This document shows positions 8,880 to 18,581 of a stretch of DNA of 64,000 bases, in pieces (position 1 is the stretch's first letter; each line of letters starts with the position of its first letter). The notes beneath the pieces are model-generated. The model made no database searches, was not told where the DNA came from, and saw only the letters and a program-made list of their open reading frames with translations. The DNA is taken from the NCBI RefSeq assembly GCF_000377565.1, contig NZ_KB898367.1, positions 62,001 through 126,000 of the forward strand. The letters are read 5' to 3'. The translations under genes and the position numbers were made by a program. This DNA is from Rhizobium sp. 2MFCol3.1 (GTDB taxonomy: Bacteria > Pseudomonadota > Alphaproteobacteria > Rhizobiales > Rhizobiaceae).

Positions 8880-11800
8880 ATGGCTGCTCGAAACAATCCG
8901 AAACGGGAAAAGCAGATCGAGAGCGCGAACAAGATCGCGACAGCGATGGGCGAGCACTATCTCGCGCCCGATATCCTCTTCGGACGCGCCAGCGGCGACG
9001 ACCTCGAATCCTACACGCCTGAAATGCTGGCGATTTCCGCCGTCCACTGCGCGGCCGAACTCGCGTCCTGGAACGGCAACGCACCGCGCGTCACCGTCAC
9101 CTCGCTCGACAATGTCGAGCCGGATGGCGTGGCGGTATCGGTGCTGTCGGTGACCGATCACAACATGCCGTTCCTCTACGAATCGGTCATGGGCGAGGTA
9201 ACGAGCAGCTACCGCGATCTCTTCATGGCGGTTCATCCCATTCTCGTCATGCAGCCAGGTCACCCGCCGGAACTCTATTCTCCGGATATGCCGGGCGAGC
9301 CTGCAAACCGCGTCAGCCACATCCAGCTTCACCTCGCCCCGCTCACCCCGGCGCAGTCCGCCGATCTCATCGAGCGGATCGAAATCGTCCTCGAGCAGGT
9401 GCGCCTGTCGGTTTCCGACTGGAAGCCGATGCTGGACAAGCTCGGCACCGCCATCGACGAGCTGTCGTCGCGCAATGTCGGCCGCCGTAAGGCGGATCGC
9501 GACGAAGCGGTCGCGTTCCTGACTTGGCTGCGCGATGCCAATTTCACCCTTCTGGGCATGCGCGAATATGTCTATTCCGGCAAGGGCTCGGATGCGAAGG
9601 TCGAGCGCGACAAGGGCACGGGGCTCGGCATACTTTCCAACCCGGATGTCCTTGTGCTCCGGACCGGCCGCGACGCCGTCACCACGACGCCCGAAATCCT
9701 CGCCTTCCTCGACGGCCCCGATTTCCTGATCGTCACCAAAGCCAACGTTAAATCCGTCGTCCACCGCCGCGCCTATATGGACTATGTCGGCGTGAAGCGC
9801 TTCGACGAGAATGGCAATGTCACCGGCGAGCTGCGTATCGTTGGTCTGTTCACCTCGACCGCCTACACATCGCTAGCGACAGACATCCCGCTTCTGCGCT
9901 CAAAGGTCGAGAAGGTGAAGGAGCATTTCGGCTTCGATCCGATGAGCCATTCCGGCCGCATGCTCGACAACACGCTTGAATCTTATCCGCGCGACGATCT
10001 CTTCCAGATCGACACCCAGCTGCTCGCCACCTTCGCCGAGCAGATCAACGATCTCACCGACCGCCCGCGCGTGCGGGTGCTGCCGCGTATCGATCACTTC
10101 GATCGTTTCGTCTCCGTCATCGTCTACGTGCCGCGCGAGGAATATGATTCGATCGTGCGCGAGAAGATCGGCACCTACCTCAAGACCATCTATGACGGCC
10201 GCGTCTCGGCCTATTACCCGGCTTTCCCCGAAGGCGGCGTCGCCCGCGTCCATTTCATTATCGGACGCTCCGGCGGAAAGACCCCGCGTATCCCTCAGGC
10301 AAAGCTCGAAGAAGCGATCCGCTCCATCACGGCCCGCTGGGACGACCGCTTCGAAATGCTTGCCGGTCCCAAGGCGCCCAAGATCAAGGTCAGCAACGCC
10401 TTCCAGGATCTCTTCCCGCCGGAAGAAACCTTCGCCGACTTCGCCGACATCGTTGCCTGCGCAACGGGCGAACAGATCCGCATCGAATTCTACACGCGCA
10501 TCAAGGATGGCGTGTCGCTGCTGTGCCTCAAGATCTTCCACTTCAATGGTCAGCTTGCGCTCTCCCGCCGCGTACCGCTGCTTGAGAATCTTGGCTTCAG
10601 CGTCATCAGCGAAGGCACCTTCGACATCAACGTGACATTGGCCGACGGCAGCGAGAAGCTGGTCGTGCTGCATGACATGGAACTCGAAGCCCAAAGCGGC
10701 GCCGAGATCGATCTGCAGCAGCATGGCGCCGCACTGGAAGAAGCTTTCCTCTTCGCCTTTGCAGGTGTCATAGACAACGACAACTTCAATCGCCTGATCA
10801 TCTCGGCTGGTCTGTCGGCCCGCGAGACAAGCGTGTTGCGCGCCTACTCGCGCTATCTCCGGCAGGCCGGCATCGCCTATTCGCAAGATTACATCGCGAC
10901 GACGCTGGATAAATACCCGGCTATCTCGTCGCTGATCTTCCGCCTGTTCCACGATGGCCTGGATCCGAAGCTGACCGAGAAGAACCGGATCAAGAAGGCG
11001 ACCGATCTTCACGCCAAGATCGAGACCGCGCTGTCGGACGTTCCAAGCCTTGATGACGACCGCATCCTGCGCCGTTACGTCAACGTGGTCGACTCGACGT
11101 TGCGCACCAACTACTTCCAGCGCAATCCCGATGGTTCCGCAAAGGCCATGCTGGCCTTCAAGCTCGATCCGCATTTGATCGACGGACTGCCGGCGCCGAA
11201 GCCGTTCCGCGAAATGTTCGTTTACGGCGTCGAGGTCGAGGGCGTTCATCTGCGCTTCGGCCGGGTGGCGCGCGGCGGGCTTCGCTGGTCGGATCGCGCC
11301 GAGGATTATCGCACCGAGGTGCTCGGCCTCGTGAAGGCACAGCAGGTCAAGAACGCAGTGATCGTGCCTGTCGGCGCCAAGGGCGGCTTCTATCCGAAGA
11401 AGCTACCTGTGGGCGGCAATCGCGACGAGATCTTCAATGCCGGGCGTGAAGCCTACAAGACCTACATCCGCACGCTGCTCTCGATCACCGACAACATTTC
11501 CGGCACCGAAATCATCCCGCCTGAAAACACGGTGCGGCTCGATGGTGACGACCCCTACTTCGTCGTCGCCGCCGACAAGGGCACGGCAACCTTCTCCGAC
11601 ACGGCGAATGCACTGGCGCAAGAAGCCGGCTTCTGGCTCGACGATGCCTTCGCATCGGGCGGTTCCGCCGGTTATGATCACAAGAAAATGGGCATCACCG
11701 CGCGCGGCGCCTGGGAGACCGTGAAGCGCCATTTCCGCGAAATGGACATCGACATCCAGACAACGCCGTTCACCGTCGCGGGCGTTGGCGACATGTCGGG

Positions 11801-13655
11801 CGACGTCTTCGGCAACGGCATGCTGCTCTCGCCGAAGATCCGGCTTCTGGCCGCCTTCGACCACCGCGACATCTTCATCGATCCCGATCCTGACATGACC
11901 AAGACCTTGGCGGAGCGTCAGCGGCTGTTCAACCTGCCGCGCTCGAGCTGGCAGGACTTCGACAAGAACCTGCTCTCGAAGGGCGGCATGATCATCTCGC
12001 GCTCGGCGAAATCGGTAACGCTCACCGCACAGGCCGCCGCCGCGATCGGCATGGACAAGACGGTCGCAACGCCGTTTGAAGTCATGACCGCGATCCTGAA
12101 AAGCCCTGTCGACCTGCTCTGGTTCGGCGGCATCGGCACCTACGTGAAGGCGACTGCCGAAACCGATACTGACGTCGGCGACAGAGCCAACGATCCGATC
12201 CGCATCAGCGCCGACGAAGTACGCGCCAAGGTCATCGGCGAGGGCGCCAACCTCGGCGTCACCCAGCGCGGCCGCATCGCCTACGGGCTGAAGGGCGGTC
12301 GCTGCAATTCGGATGCAATCGACAACTCGGCCGGCGTCAACACCTCGGACGTCGAAGTGAATATCAAGATCGCGCTCGCCGCCGCCATGCACGACGACCG
12401 GTTGACGCGACAGAAGCGCGACCAGCTGCTCTCCTCGATGACCGATGAAGTCAGCAAGCTGGTGCTCCGCAACAACTACCTGCAGTCGCTCGCCATCTCA
12501 CTGACCGAGCGCAAGGGCACCGCGAACGGCCTCGAGCTCACCCGCTTCATGGGCGTGCTGGAGACCGCCAAGCAGCTCAACCGCAAGGTCGAGACACTTC
12601 CCGACGACACCGCGATGGCCGAACGCTACGCCGCCAACAGACCGCTCACACGGCCGGAGATCGGCGTCCTGCTATCCTACGCCAAGATCGTTCTCTTCGA
12701 CGCGCTAGCGGCAAGTGATTTGCCGGATGATCCCTATTTCGAGGCGACGCTCTCGCAATACTTCCCGGCCAAGATGCGCAAGTCCAATGCGTCGGATATC
12801 GCCAACCACCGCCTGAAGCGCGAGATCGTGGCGACAGTGCTGGCCAACGAGGCCATCAACCGCGGCGGCCCGAGCTTTGCCGTCAGCATGATGGACGCGA
12901 CAGCCGCTTCGGCGCCCGAAGTGGTGCGCGCCGCCATCATCGCCCGCGACGGCTTCGATCTGAGCCGGCTTTGGAGCGAGACCGATGCGCTCGACGGCAG
13001 GATTTCCGGTCAGATGCAGAACCGCATCTACGAGGAGATCAGCCATATCTTCACCGTGCTGACGCGGCTGCTGTTGAAGATGCAGATGGCCAAGGGTGAT
13101 ATCGCCGAAACCATCGACAGGCTTCGCGCGGCCTTCAAGAAGCTGCAGCCGGTCTTCGCCAATCAGGTCGTTCCCGAACTCGAAGCGCGCCAGGTCGAAT
13201 ATCAGGCCGCCGGCGTGCCGGACAAGCTTGCAGGCGAGATCGCGCATCTGATCGGCTTCGCGCTCGTGCCTGAGATCATGCAGATCGCGGAGCGCACGGG
13301 CGAGCCGCTGACCCGCGCCGCCGAGAGTTATTTCGCGGTCAGCCAGACCTTCCGTATCGGCCGACTGCTGGCAGCCGGCAGCCGCATCACCACTTCGGAT
13401 CACTACGAAAACCTGGCTCTGGCGCGAAGCCTCGACCAGATCGCGACCGCGCGCCGCGATATCGTCAGCTCCGCTCTCTCAAACAACGGCAAGGAAAAGC
13501 TGCCGGTGCAGGCATGGCATGCAAGCGACCGGATCAGGATCAACCGCATCGCCGAGGAACTGGCGGGTCTCAGCGAGGGTGGCGATCCGAATCTCGCCCG
13601 CATCACCGTCGCCGCCGGCCTGCTGACCGATCTTGCCAGAGACGGGACGAGGTGA
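8880..13655 (+). CDS. NAD-specific glutamate dehydrogenase, large (180-kDa class)
   Basis: Catabolic oxidative deamination of glutamate to 2-oxoglutarate. At 1,591 residues it belongs to the large-GDH class: an N-terminal regulatory region with ACT-like modules (about residues 30-650), the catalytic dehydrogenase core (about 720-1250), and a helical C-terminal region. Core motifs include RGGLRWSDRAEDYRTE, the lysine-bearing VIVPVGAKGGFYPKK, and the dinucleotide-binding region VAGVGDMSGDVFGNGM. ATG 8880 has GGGGA about 8 nt upstream. It is a stand-alone transcription unit preceded by an AT-rich promoter gap (8635-8879), where no confident -35/-10 pair was found. The MFS gene begins 31 bp after its stop. 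Confidence 0.95.
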   Translation: MAARNNPKREKQIESANKIATAMGEHYLAPDILFGRASGDDLESYTPEMLAISAVHCAAELASWNGNAPRVTVTSLDNVEPDGVAVSVLSVTDHNMPFLYESVMGEVTSSYRDLFMAVHPILVMQPGHPPELYSPDMPGEPANRVSHIQLHLAPLTPAQSADLIERIEIVLEQVRLSVSDWKPMLDKLGTAIDELSSRNVGRRKADRDEAVAFLTWLRDANFTLLGMREYVYSGKGSDAKVERDKGTGLGILSNPDVLVLRTGRDAVTTTPEILAFLDGPDFLIVTKANVKSVVHRRAYMDYVGVKRFDENGNVTGELRIVGLFTSTAYTSLATDIPLLRSKVEKVKEHFGFDPMSHSGRMLDNTLESYPRDDLFQIDTQLLATFAEQINDLTDRPRVRVLPRIDHFDRFVSVIVYVPREEYDSIVREKIGTYLKTIYDGRVSAYYPAFPEGGVARVHFIIGRSGGKTPRIPQAKLEEAIRSITARWDDRFEMLAGPKAPKIKVSNAFQDLFPPEETFADFADIVACATGEQIRIEFYTRIKDGVSLLCLKIFHFNGQLALSRRVPLLENLGFSVISEGTFDINVTLADGSEKLVVLHDMELEAQSGAEIDLQQHGAALEEAFLFAFAGVIDNDNFNRLIISAGLSARETSVLRAYSRYLRQAGIAYSQDYIATTLDKYPAISSLIFRLFHDGLDPKLTEKNRIKKATDLHAKIETALSDVPSLDDDRILRRYVNVVDSTLRTNYFQRNPDGSAKAMLAFKLDPHLIDGLPAPKPFREMFVYGVEVEGVHLRFGRVARGGLRWSDRAEDYRTEVLGLVKAQQVKNAVIVPVGAKGGFYPKKLPVGGNRDEIFNAGREAYKTYIRTLLSITDNISGTEIIPPENTVRLDGDDPYFVVAADKGTATFSDTANALAQEAGFWLDDAFASGGSAGYDHKKMGITARGAWETVKRHFREMDIDIQTTPFTVAGVGDMSGDVFGNGMLLSPKIRLLAAFDHRDIFIDPDPDMTKTLAERQRLFNLPRSSWQDFDKNLLSKGGMIISRSAKSVTLTAQAAAAIGMDKTVATPFEVMTAILKSPVDLLWFGGIGTYVKATAETDTDVGDRANDPIRISADEVRAKVIGEGANLGVTQRGRIAYGLKGGRCNSDAIDNSAGVNTSDVEVNIKIALAAAMHDDRLTRQKRDQLLSSMTDEVSKLVLRNNYLQSLAISLTERKGTANGLELTRFMGVLETAKQLNRKVETLPDDTAMAERYAANRPLTRPEIGVLLSYAKIVLFDALAASDLPDDPYFEATLSQYFPAKMRKSNASDIANHRLKREIVATVLANEAINRGGPSFAVSMMDATAASAPEVVRAAIIARDGFDLSRLWSETDALDGRISGQMQNRIYEEISHIFTVLTRLLLKMQMAKGDIAETIDRLRAAFKKLQPVFANQVVPELEARQVEYQAAGVPDKLAGEIAHLIGFALVPEIMQIAERTGEPLTRAAESYFAVSQTFRIGRLLAAGSRITTSDHYENLALARSLDQIATARRDIVSSALSNNGKEKLPVQAWHASDRIRINRIAEELAGLSEGGDPNLARITVAAGLLTDLARDGTR

Positions 13656-13686
13656 GACAGTCCGCTCCCAAATCAGGAGCAGGCCG

Positions 13687-15072
13687 GTGAATCGCATTGA
13701 CTGGACGGGAACACAGCCCCAGCGGGCCACGCGCAGGGGCATCTGGGGCTGGATGTTCTTCGACTGGGCGGCGCAGCCATTCTTCACCGTCGTCACCACT
13801 TTCATCTTCGGCCCCTACTTCGTGGCCAGGCTGACAGCCGATCCAGTCTCCGCGCAAACGCTCTGGAGCAACATGGCGACGATCTCTTCGGTGATCATCG
13901 CCATTCTCTCGCCCATTCTCGGCTCGATTGCCGATCAGTCCGGCGGACGAAAACCATGGATCGGCTTCTTCGCCGTCATCAAGATTGCCAGCCTCTGCTG
14001 CCTCTGGTTCGCGGCACCCGGTTCACCGGTCATCTATCCGGTGATCTTCATGATCCTGGCGTCGATCGCCGCGGAATTCTCGATCGTCTTCAACGATTCC
14101 ATGATGCCGCGCCTCGTCGGGAAGGATGAAGTCGGGCGGCTGTCCAACACCGCCTGGGGCCTCGGCTATCTTGGCGGGATGATCGTGCTGATCGCAGTGG
14201 TGGCACTGCTCGCCGGAAGTCCCGAGACCGGCAAGACCATTCTTGGCCTCGACCCGCTCTTCGGGCTTGATCCACACACCGGCGAGGATGCGCGCATCAC
14301 CGGCCCGATCTCGGCCGTCTGGTATCTGATTTTCGTACTTCCGATGTTTCTGTTCACGCCGGATGTGAAAGGCGGCCTTCCCTTCGGCGCCGCCGTGCGC
14401 TCCGGGCTGCGTGAAGTCAGGCACACGCTGGCTGAACTGAGGGAGCGCCGCCCGCTCATGCGCTTCCTCATCGCCCGCATGATCTACCAGGACGGCGTCA
14501 ACGGCCTGCTGATCCTCGGCGGCGCCTTCGCGGCCGGCATGTTCGGCTGGGCAACCATCGAGATCGGCATCTACGGCATCATTCTCAACGTGGTGGCGAT
14601 TTTTGGCTGCATCATCGCTGGACGTATCGATGCGCGCATCGGCTCGAAGGCAACCATCGTAATCAGCCTGACCATGCTGCTTCTCGCGACGTTCGGCATC
14701 GTATCGACCGAACCCGGCTATACGCTCTTTGGGCTGGTGCCGCTTCCGACGGCGGATTCGGGAGGTCTTTTCGGCACCGCGGCGGAGAAAGCCTATATCG
14801 GCTACGGCCTGCTGATCGGCCTGGCATTCGGCCCTGTGCAGGCCTCCTCGCGCTCTTATCTGGCGCGCAGCGTCAGCCTTGATGAGGCTGGCCGCTATTT
14901 TGGCATCTACGCGCTGTCAGGCCGGGCAACCAGCTTCATGGCGACGCTTCTGTTTTCGATCGTGACTTATGCGACAGGCTCGTCGCATCTCGGCATGGCC
15001 ACGCTGGTCCTGTTTCTGGCCGGCGGGCTGGTCCTGTTGGTCCGGACGCCCTATCCGGCGGATAGGGCGTAG
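13687..15072 (+). CDS. MFS transporter, UMF1/Atg22-like
   Basis: A 461-residue polytopic membrane protein with 11-12 hydrophobic segments. The N-terminal motif WGWMFFDWAAQPFFT and the first loop GSIADQSGGRKPWIG are characteristic of the UMF1 (vacuole effluxer Atg22-like) branch of the major facilitator superfamily. Members are often annotated as efflux or amino-acid related, but the substrate cannot be told from sequence. GTG 13687 is chosen over the upstream in-frame TTG 13633 because AGGAG lies about 7 nt before it. The last codons form an 11-bp hairpin (15046-15070). Convergent with purH. Confidence 0.85.
   Translation: MNRIDWTGTQPQRATRRGIWGWMFFDWAAQPFFTVVTTFIFGPYFVARLTADPVSAQTLWSNMATISSVIIAILSPILGSIADQSGGRKPWIGFFAVIKIASLCCLWFAAPGSPVIYPVIFMILASIAAEFSIVFNDSMMPRLVGKDEVGRLSNTAWGLGYLGGMIVLIAVVALLAGSPETGKTILGLDPLFGLDPHTGEDARITGPISAVWYLIFVLPMFLFTPDVKGGLPFGAAVRSGLREVRHTLAELRERRPLMRFLIARMIYQDGVNGLLILGGAFAAGMFGWATIEIGIYGIILNVVAIFGCIIAGRIDARIGSKATIVISLTMLLLATFGIVSTEPGYTLFGLVPLPTADSGGLFGTAAEKAYIGYGLLIGLAFGPVQASSRSYLARSVSLDEAGRYFGIYALSGRATSFMATLLFSIVTYATGSSHLGMATLVLFLAGGLVLLVRTPYPADRA
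15046..15070 (+). terminator. Hairpin embedded in the 3' end of the MFS gene
   Basis: ACGCCCTATCC (15046-15056) and GGATAGGGCGT (15060-15070) form a perfect 11-bp stem with a GGC loop that runs up to the TAG stop codon, followed by AGCCGTTTTC. It lies in the 16-bp gap between two convergent genes and probably acts as a terminator for the + strand gene, though the U-tract is short and displaced. Confidence 0.55.
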
Positions 15073-15088
15073 CCGTTTTCATCGAAAC

Positions 15089-16708
15089 TTAGTGGCGGAA
15101 GTGGCGCATGCCGGTGAAGACCATCGCCACATTGTGTTCGTTCGCCGCGTCGATCACTTCCTGATCGCGCATCGAGCCGCCCGGCTGGACGACAGCCGTG
15201 GCACCGGCGGCAATCGCCGACAGCAGGCCGTCCGCGAACGGGAAGAAGGCTTCCGACGCAACGGCGGAGCCCTTGGTCATCGGCTCGGCCCAGCCCATCG
15301 CCTTGGCGGCATCCTCGGCCTTCAGCGCGGCGATGCGCGCGGAATCGATGCGGCTCATCTGGCCGGCACCGATACCGGCCGTCTGGCCGTCCTTGGCATA
15401 GACGATGGCATTCGACTTGACGTGCTTGGCAACCGTATAGGCGAACTTCAGGTCCACCAGTTCCTGCGCCGTCGGCTGGCGATTGGTAACGACCTTGAGC
15501 TCGATATCATCGATCATGCCGTTGTCACGGCTTTGCACCAGCAGGCCACCGGCAACGGTCTTCGCCGTGAGGCCGCGCGAGCGCGGGTCGGGCAGGCCAC
15601 CGGTCACGAGCAGGCGCAGGTTCTTCTTGGCCGCGATGACGGCCTTGGCTTCTTCCGTCACCTCAGGCGCGATGATGACTTCGGTGAAAAGCTTGACGAT
15701 CTCTTCCGCCGTCTCGGCATCGAGCAGTTGGTTAAGCGCGATGATACCGCCGAAGGCGGACGTGCTGTCGCAGGCGAGTGCTCGGAGATAGGCGTCCTTC
15801 AGCGTCGGACCGGTGGCGACGCCGCACGGATTGGCGTGCTTGATGATCGCGCAAGCCGGGCCGGTCTTCTCGGGCGAAAACTCGCCGATCAGCTCGAAGG
15901 CGCCGTCCGTGTCGTTGATGTTGTTGTAGGAGAGCTGCTTGCCCTGCAGAAGCGTAGCCGTGGCAACGCCCGGACGGTTTTCGCCGGTCACATAGAAGCC
16001 GGCCGTCTGGTGCGGGTTTTCGCCGTAGCGCATCTCTTCCTTCAGCACGCCGCCGATGACCCGGTGACGCGGCGTGTCGATCGACAGCGCCTCGGCGAAC
16101 CAGTTGGAGATCATCGCATCGTAGGCGGCCGTGCGCGCATAGGCCTTGGCGGCGAGGCGCTGGCGGAAGGCATAGCTGGTCTGGCCGGCATCGGACGACA
16201 GCTGCTCGAGCAGCTCCGGATAGTCGGCCGGATCGGTCAGGATCGCCACATAGGCATGGTTCTTGGCCGAGGCGCGGATCATCGCCGGACCGCCGATATC
16301 GATATTCTCGACGGTGGTCGGATAATCGCCACCCGCCGCGCGCACATCCTCAAACGGATAGAGGTTGATGACCGCGAGATCGATACCATCGATCCCATGC
16401 GCCTTCATCGCTTCCTGATGCTCGGCATCGTCGCGGATCGCCAGCAGACCGCCGTGAACCTTGGGGTGCAGCGTCTTCACGCGGCCGTCCATGATCTCCG
16501 GAAAGCCCGTGACGTCGGAAACGTCGGTGACATCGAGGCCAGCAGCTGCGATCGCCTTGTGGGTGCCGCCGGTCGACAGCAGCCGGACGCCCTTTTCGGC
16601 AAGCGCGCGCGCGAGGTCTACGATGCCGGTCTTGTCGGAGACGGAGAGCAAGGCGGTCTTGACGGCAACCTTGTCGGGGGCGGGGATTTTCTTGGAAACA
16701 ACGGCCAT
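15089..16708 (-). CDS. purH: Bifunctional AICAR formyltransferase / IMP cyclohydrolase
   Basis: Catalyses the last two steps of de novo IMP synthesis. The 539-residue protein has an N-terminal MGS-like cyclohydrolase domain (about residues 15-165; STGGTHKAI, GFPEIMDGRVKTLHPKVHGG) and a C-terminal AICARFT domain with the KHANPCGVA motif carrying the catalytic Lys-His and the late block AFFPFADGLLSAIAAGATAVVQPGGS. It starts at ATG 16708. The heparinase-like gene lies upstream on the same strand with a 93-bp gap. Confidence 0.97.
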   Translation of the reverse strand: MAVVSKKIPAPDKVAVKTALLSVSDKTGIVDLARALAEKGVRLLSTGGTHKAIAAAGLDVTDVSDVTGFPEIMDGRVKTLHPKVHGGLLAIRDDAEHQEAMKAHGIDGIDLAVINLYPFEDVRAAGGDYPTTVENIDIGGPAMIRASAKNHAYVAILTDPADYPELLEQLSSDAGQTSYAFRQRLAAKAYARTAAYDAMISNWFAEALSIDTPRHRVIGGVLKEEMRYGENPHQTAGFYVTGENRPGVATATLLQGKQLSYNNINDTDGAFELIGEFSPEKTGPACAIIKHANPCGVATGPTLKDAYLRALACDSTSAFGGIIALNQLLDAETAEEIVKLFTEVIIAPEVTEEAKAVIAAKKNLRLLVTGGLPDPRSRGLTAKTVAGGLLVQSRDNGMIDDIELKVVTNRQPTAQELVDLKFAYTVAKHVKSNAIVYAKDGQTAGIGAGQMSRIDSARIAALKAEDAAKAMGWAEPMTKGSAVASEAFFPFADGLLSAIAAGATAVVQPGGSMRDQEVIDAANEHNVAMVFTGMRHFRH

Positions 16709-16801
16709 GTGGCTTCTCCGTTCGATCTTCGGGAGACATCCGGCGAGGTGCGCGGAATATGGCGCCGCGTTAGCACAGCTTTGCGCCGGCGAAAACAGCC
16801 G

Positions 16802-18472
16802 CTAGCTTCTGCGGGACAAAAACCACCGTATTTCCGGCTTTTCCGGATAGGCGAAGCTGATTTCCATCTGATCGGAGGCGCAGATACCGGAGGCATCGGC
16901 AAAGAACACGTCCTCGGCGATCTCGACCGTATTGCCCGGCGAGGAAAACAGCCAACTCTCGCCATCCGGCGCCGTCATCAGGATGGACTCCCGATCCATC
17001 TGCTTCAGATTGATAGACGGATGGGCATGAAAACGCGCGACGGCCATGAGTTCGCCTTCACCTCTACGCTCTTCGGAAACAGTAAGGCGATCGAGCCCGG
17101 TCATGATCGACCCCGTGGCGTTCAACGTGAGCTCACGCTCGTGCAGGACACCGAACTCTTTCAGATAGCCGTCGTGGCTGGCCTTGACGACATCCCTGCC
17201 ATCATCGGCGACCACGCGATCGACCTGAACCGTCTTCACCGGATCGGTGATCAAGTGCGCCAGGAAGTCGGAAGACGCGAAACGGCTGGAGGACGTATCG
17301 TTGAGCGTCACGGTCGTATGCGCAGCCGTGGTGCGGGCGACCTGCACATAACGGTTGCCGGCGAATTTCGGCGATCCCGAATTCACGATAAAACGGTGCC
17401 GTCCAGATGACATCTCAAAGGACAGGCATCCGGCATGAACCGTGCGTGAGAGGTTACCAGCAGGCGGAAGGCCGGTATCGGCGATAACGACGGTGCGCCC
17501 GGCTGCCAGACGTTGATACCGCGAATGCGGCATAGCCTTGAACGGCTCGCCTGCCGTCTCGTCGTAACGCAGCAGCGAAACGATCTCGTTCGCCGACGTC
17601 GACGTCGCGCCGTTGAACAGAGCGAGATCGCCATCCTGGTGACGGAAGAAGCGCAGCGCCGGATACATGCGATCGATGCCGGATATCAGCTTCTGCGGCA
17701 GATCGTGTCCGAGATTGATATAGGTCTGCCGTAATGGCAGCAGATCGAGCAGGAGCTCGAGCGCGACGCGCGGATTGCGCGACACGTGCCCCCCGTCCGG
17801 CAGAATCTGGCTATCAAACTCGACATCGAGCGCTTCGGAAGATTTGCGGATCACGCTGGCGCGCACCGGCATGGAGATCGAGGCCATGGCAAGCGCAAGG
17901 CGCACCCGAAAACGGACCTCTCCCGGCGGGGCATAGCGTGCCATGCGGCGCAGGAAGCGGACCTGAAACGCCAGCGAGCGCACGAAGCGGCGATAGAAGC
18001 CGCGATCGGCATTCTGCAGCACCACAGGCGAATGCGACAGCCACGCAATGACGCGCGTCGCCGTAACATCGATCTCCCAGGCAATGCCTTCCATCCGTCC
18101 ACCGTGAATGGAAAGCCAGCTATTGACGATCGCGCGGGCGACGTTGGAATGCAGATCGTTCTTCTTGGAGCGCATATGGCGCAGCCAGCCGAAGCCGTGC
18201 AACCTGATGGCGAAGGAGCGCGAGGGCAGGCTCAGCGTAAACGGCGACTTTCCGCCGGTCTCCAGCATGCGGCCGGCAAGCGGGAAACGGCCATTGATGA
18301 TTTCCTCGGCAACATGCGAATCGACAGGCCTAAGATCCGTCGGCGCCACGATCAGCCGCTCGGGCACATAGACCGTGTGGCGAAACAACTTGAGGCGCAG
18401 AAGTGCAGCACGGCAAAGTACCCGCCGCCAAGCCTCCCGCAGGTAAAGACCTGAAAACCGTCCGGACCGCAT
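16802..18472 (-). CDS. Heparinase II/III-like protein, probable polysaccharide lyase
   Basis: A 556-residue protein with an alpha/alpha toroid in the N-terminal half (about residues 60-330) and a heparinase II/III beta-sheet domain after it (about 340-545), recognisable from RFIVNSGSPKFAGNRYVQVARTTAAHTTVTLND, here given as family-typical blocks VNSGSP and AAHTTVTLND with the conserved His. Family members depolymerise acidic polysaccharides by beta-elimination. The basic N-terminus (MRSGRFSGLYLREAWRR) has no clear hydrophobic signal peptide, so the location is uncertain. It sits between rsmB and purH on the same strand. Substrate unknown; a role with rhizobial acidic surface polysaccharide is only speculation. 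Confidence 0.85.
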   Translation of the reverse strand: MRSGRFSGLYLREAWRRVLCRAALLRLKLFRHTVYVPERLIVAPTDLRPVDSHVAEEIINGRFPLAGRMLETGGKSPFTLSLPSRSFAIRLHGFGWLRHMRSKKNDLHSNVARAIVNSWLSIHGGRMEGIAWEIDVTATRVIAWLSHSPVVLQNADRGFYRRFVRSLAFQVRFLRRMARYAPPGEVRFRVRLALAMASISMPVRASVIRKSSEALDVEFDSQILPDGGHVSRNPRVALELLLDLLPLRQTYINLGHDLPQKLISGIDRMYPALRFFRHQDGDLALFNGATSTSANEIVSLLRYDETAGEPFKAMPHSRYQRLAAGRTVVIADTGLPPAGNLSRTVHAGCLSFEMSSGRHRFIVNSGSPKFAGNRYVQVARTTAAHTTVTLNDTSSSRFASSDFLAHLITDPVKTVQVDRVVADDGRDVVKASHDGYLKEFGVLHERELTLNATGSIMTGLDRLTVSEERRGEGELMAVARFHAHPSINLKQMDRESILMTAPDGESWLFSSPGNTVEIAEDVFFADASGICASDQMEISFAYPEKPEIRWFLSRRS

Positions 18473-18581
18473 TTCGATTGTCTATTGACCCATATCGTTA
18501 GGATTGGATGGACAAGTCCGGAAACGGCACTGACCGTCGATGATTCTGCAACAATGCTTAACTATGCCAGTTGCTCTTCGA

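Noticed and set aside
9900..11249. 449-codon open frame antisense to the NAD-GDH gene
   Set aside because: Codon-register shadow of a strongly supported 1,591-residue protein.
14969..17410. 813-codon open frame on the + strand opposite purH and the heparinase-like gene
   Set aside because: It is fully antisense to two well-supported genes; high-GC coding DNA often keeps the antisense frame open. Its translation is Arg/Gly/His-rich with no recognisable domain and no RBS.
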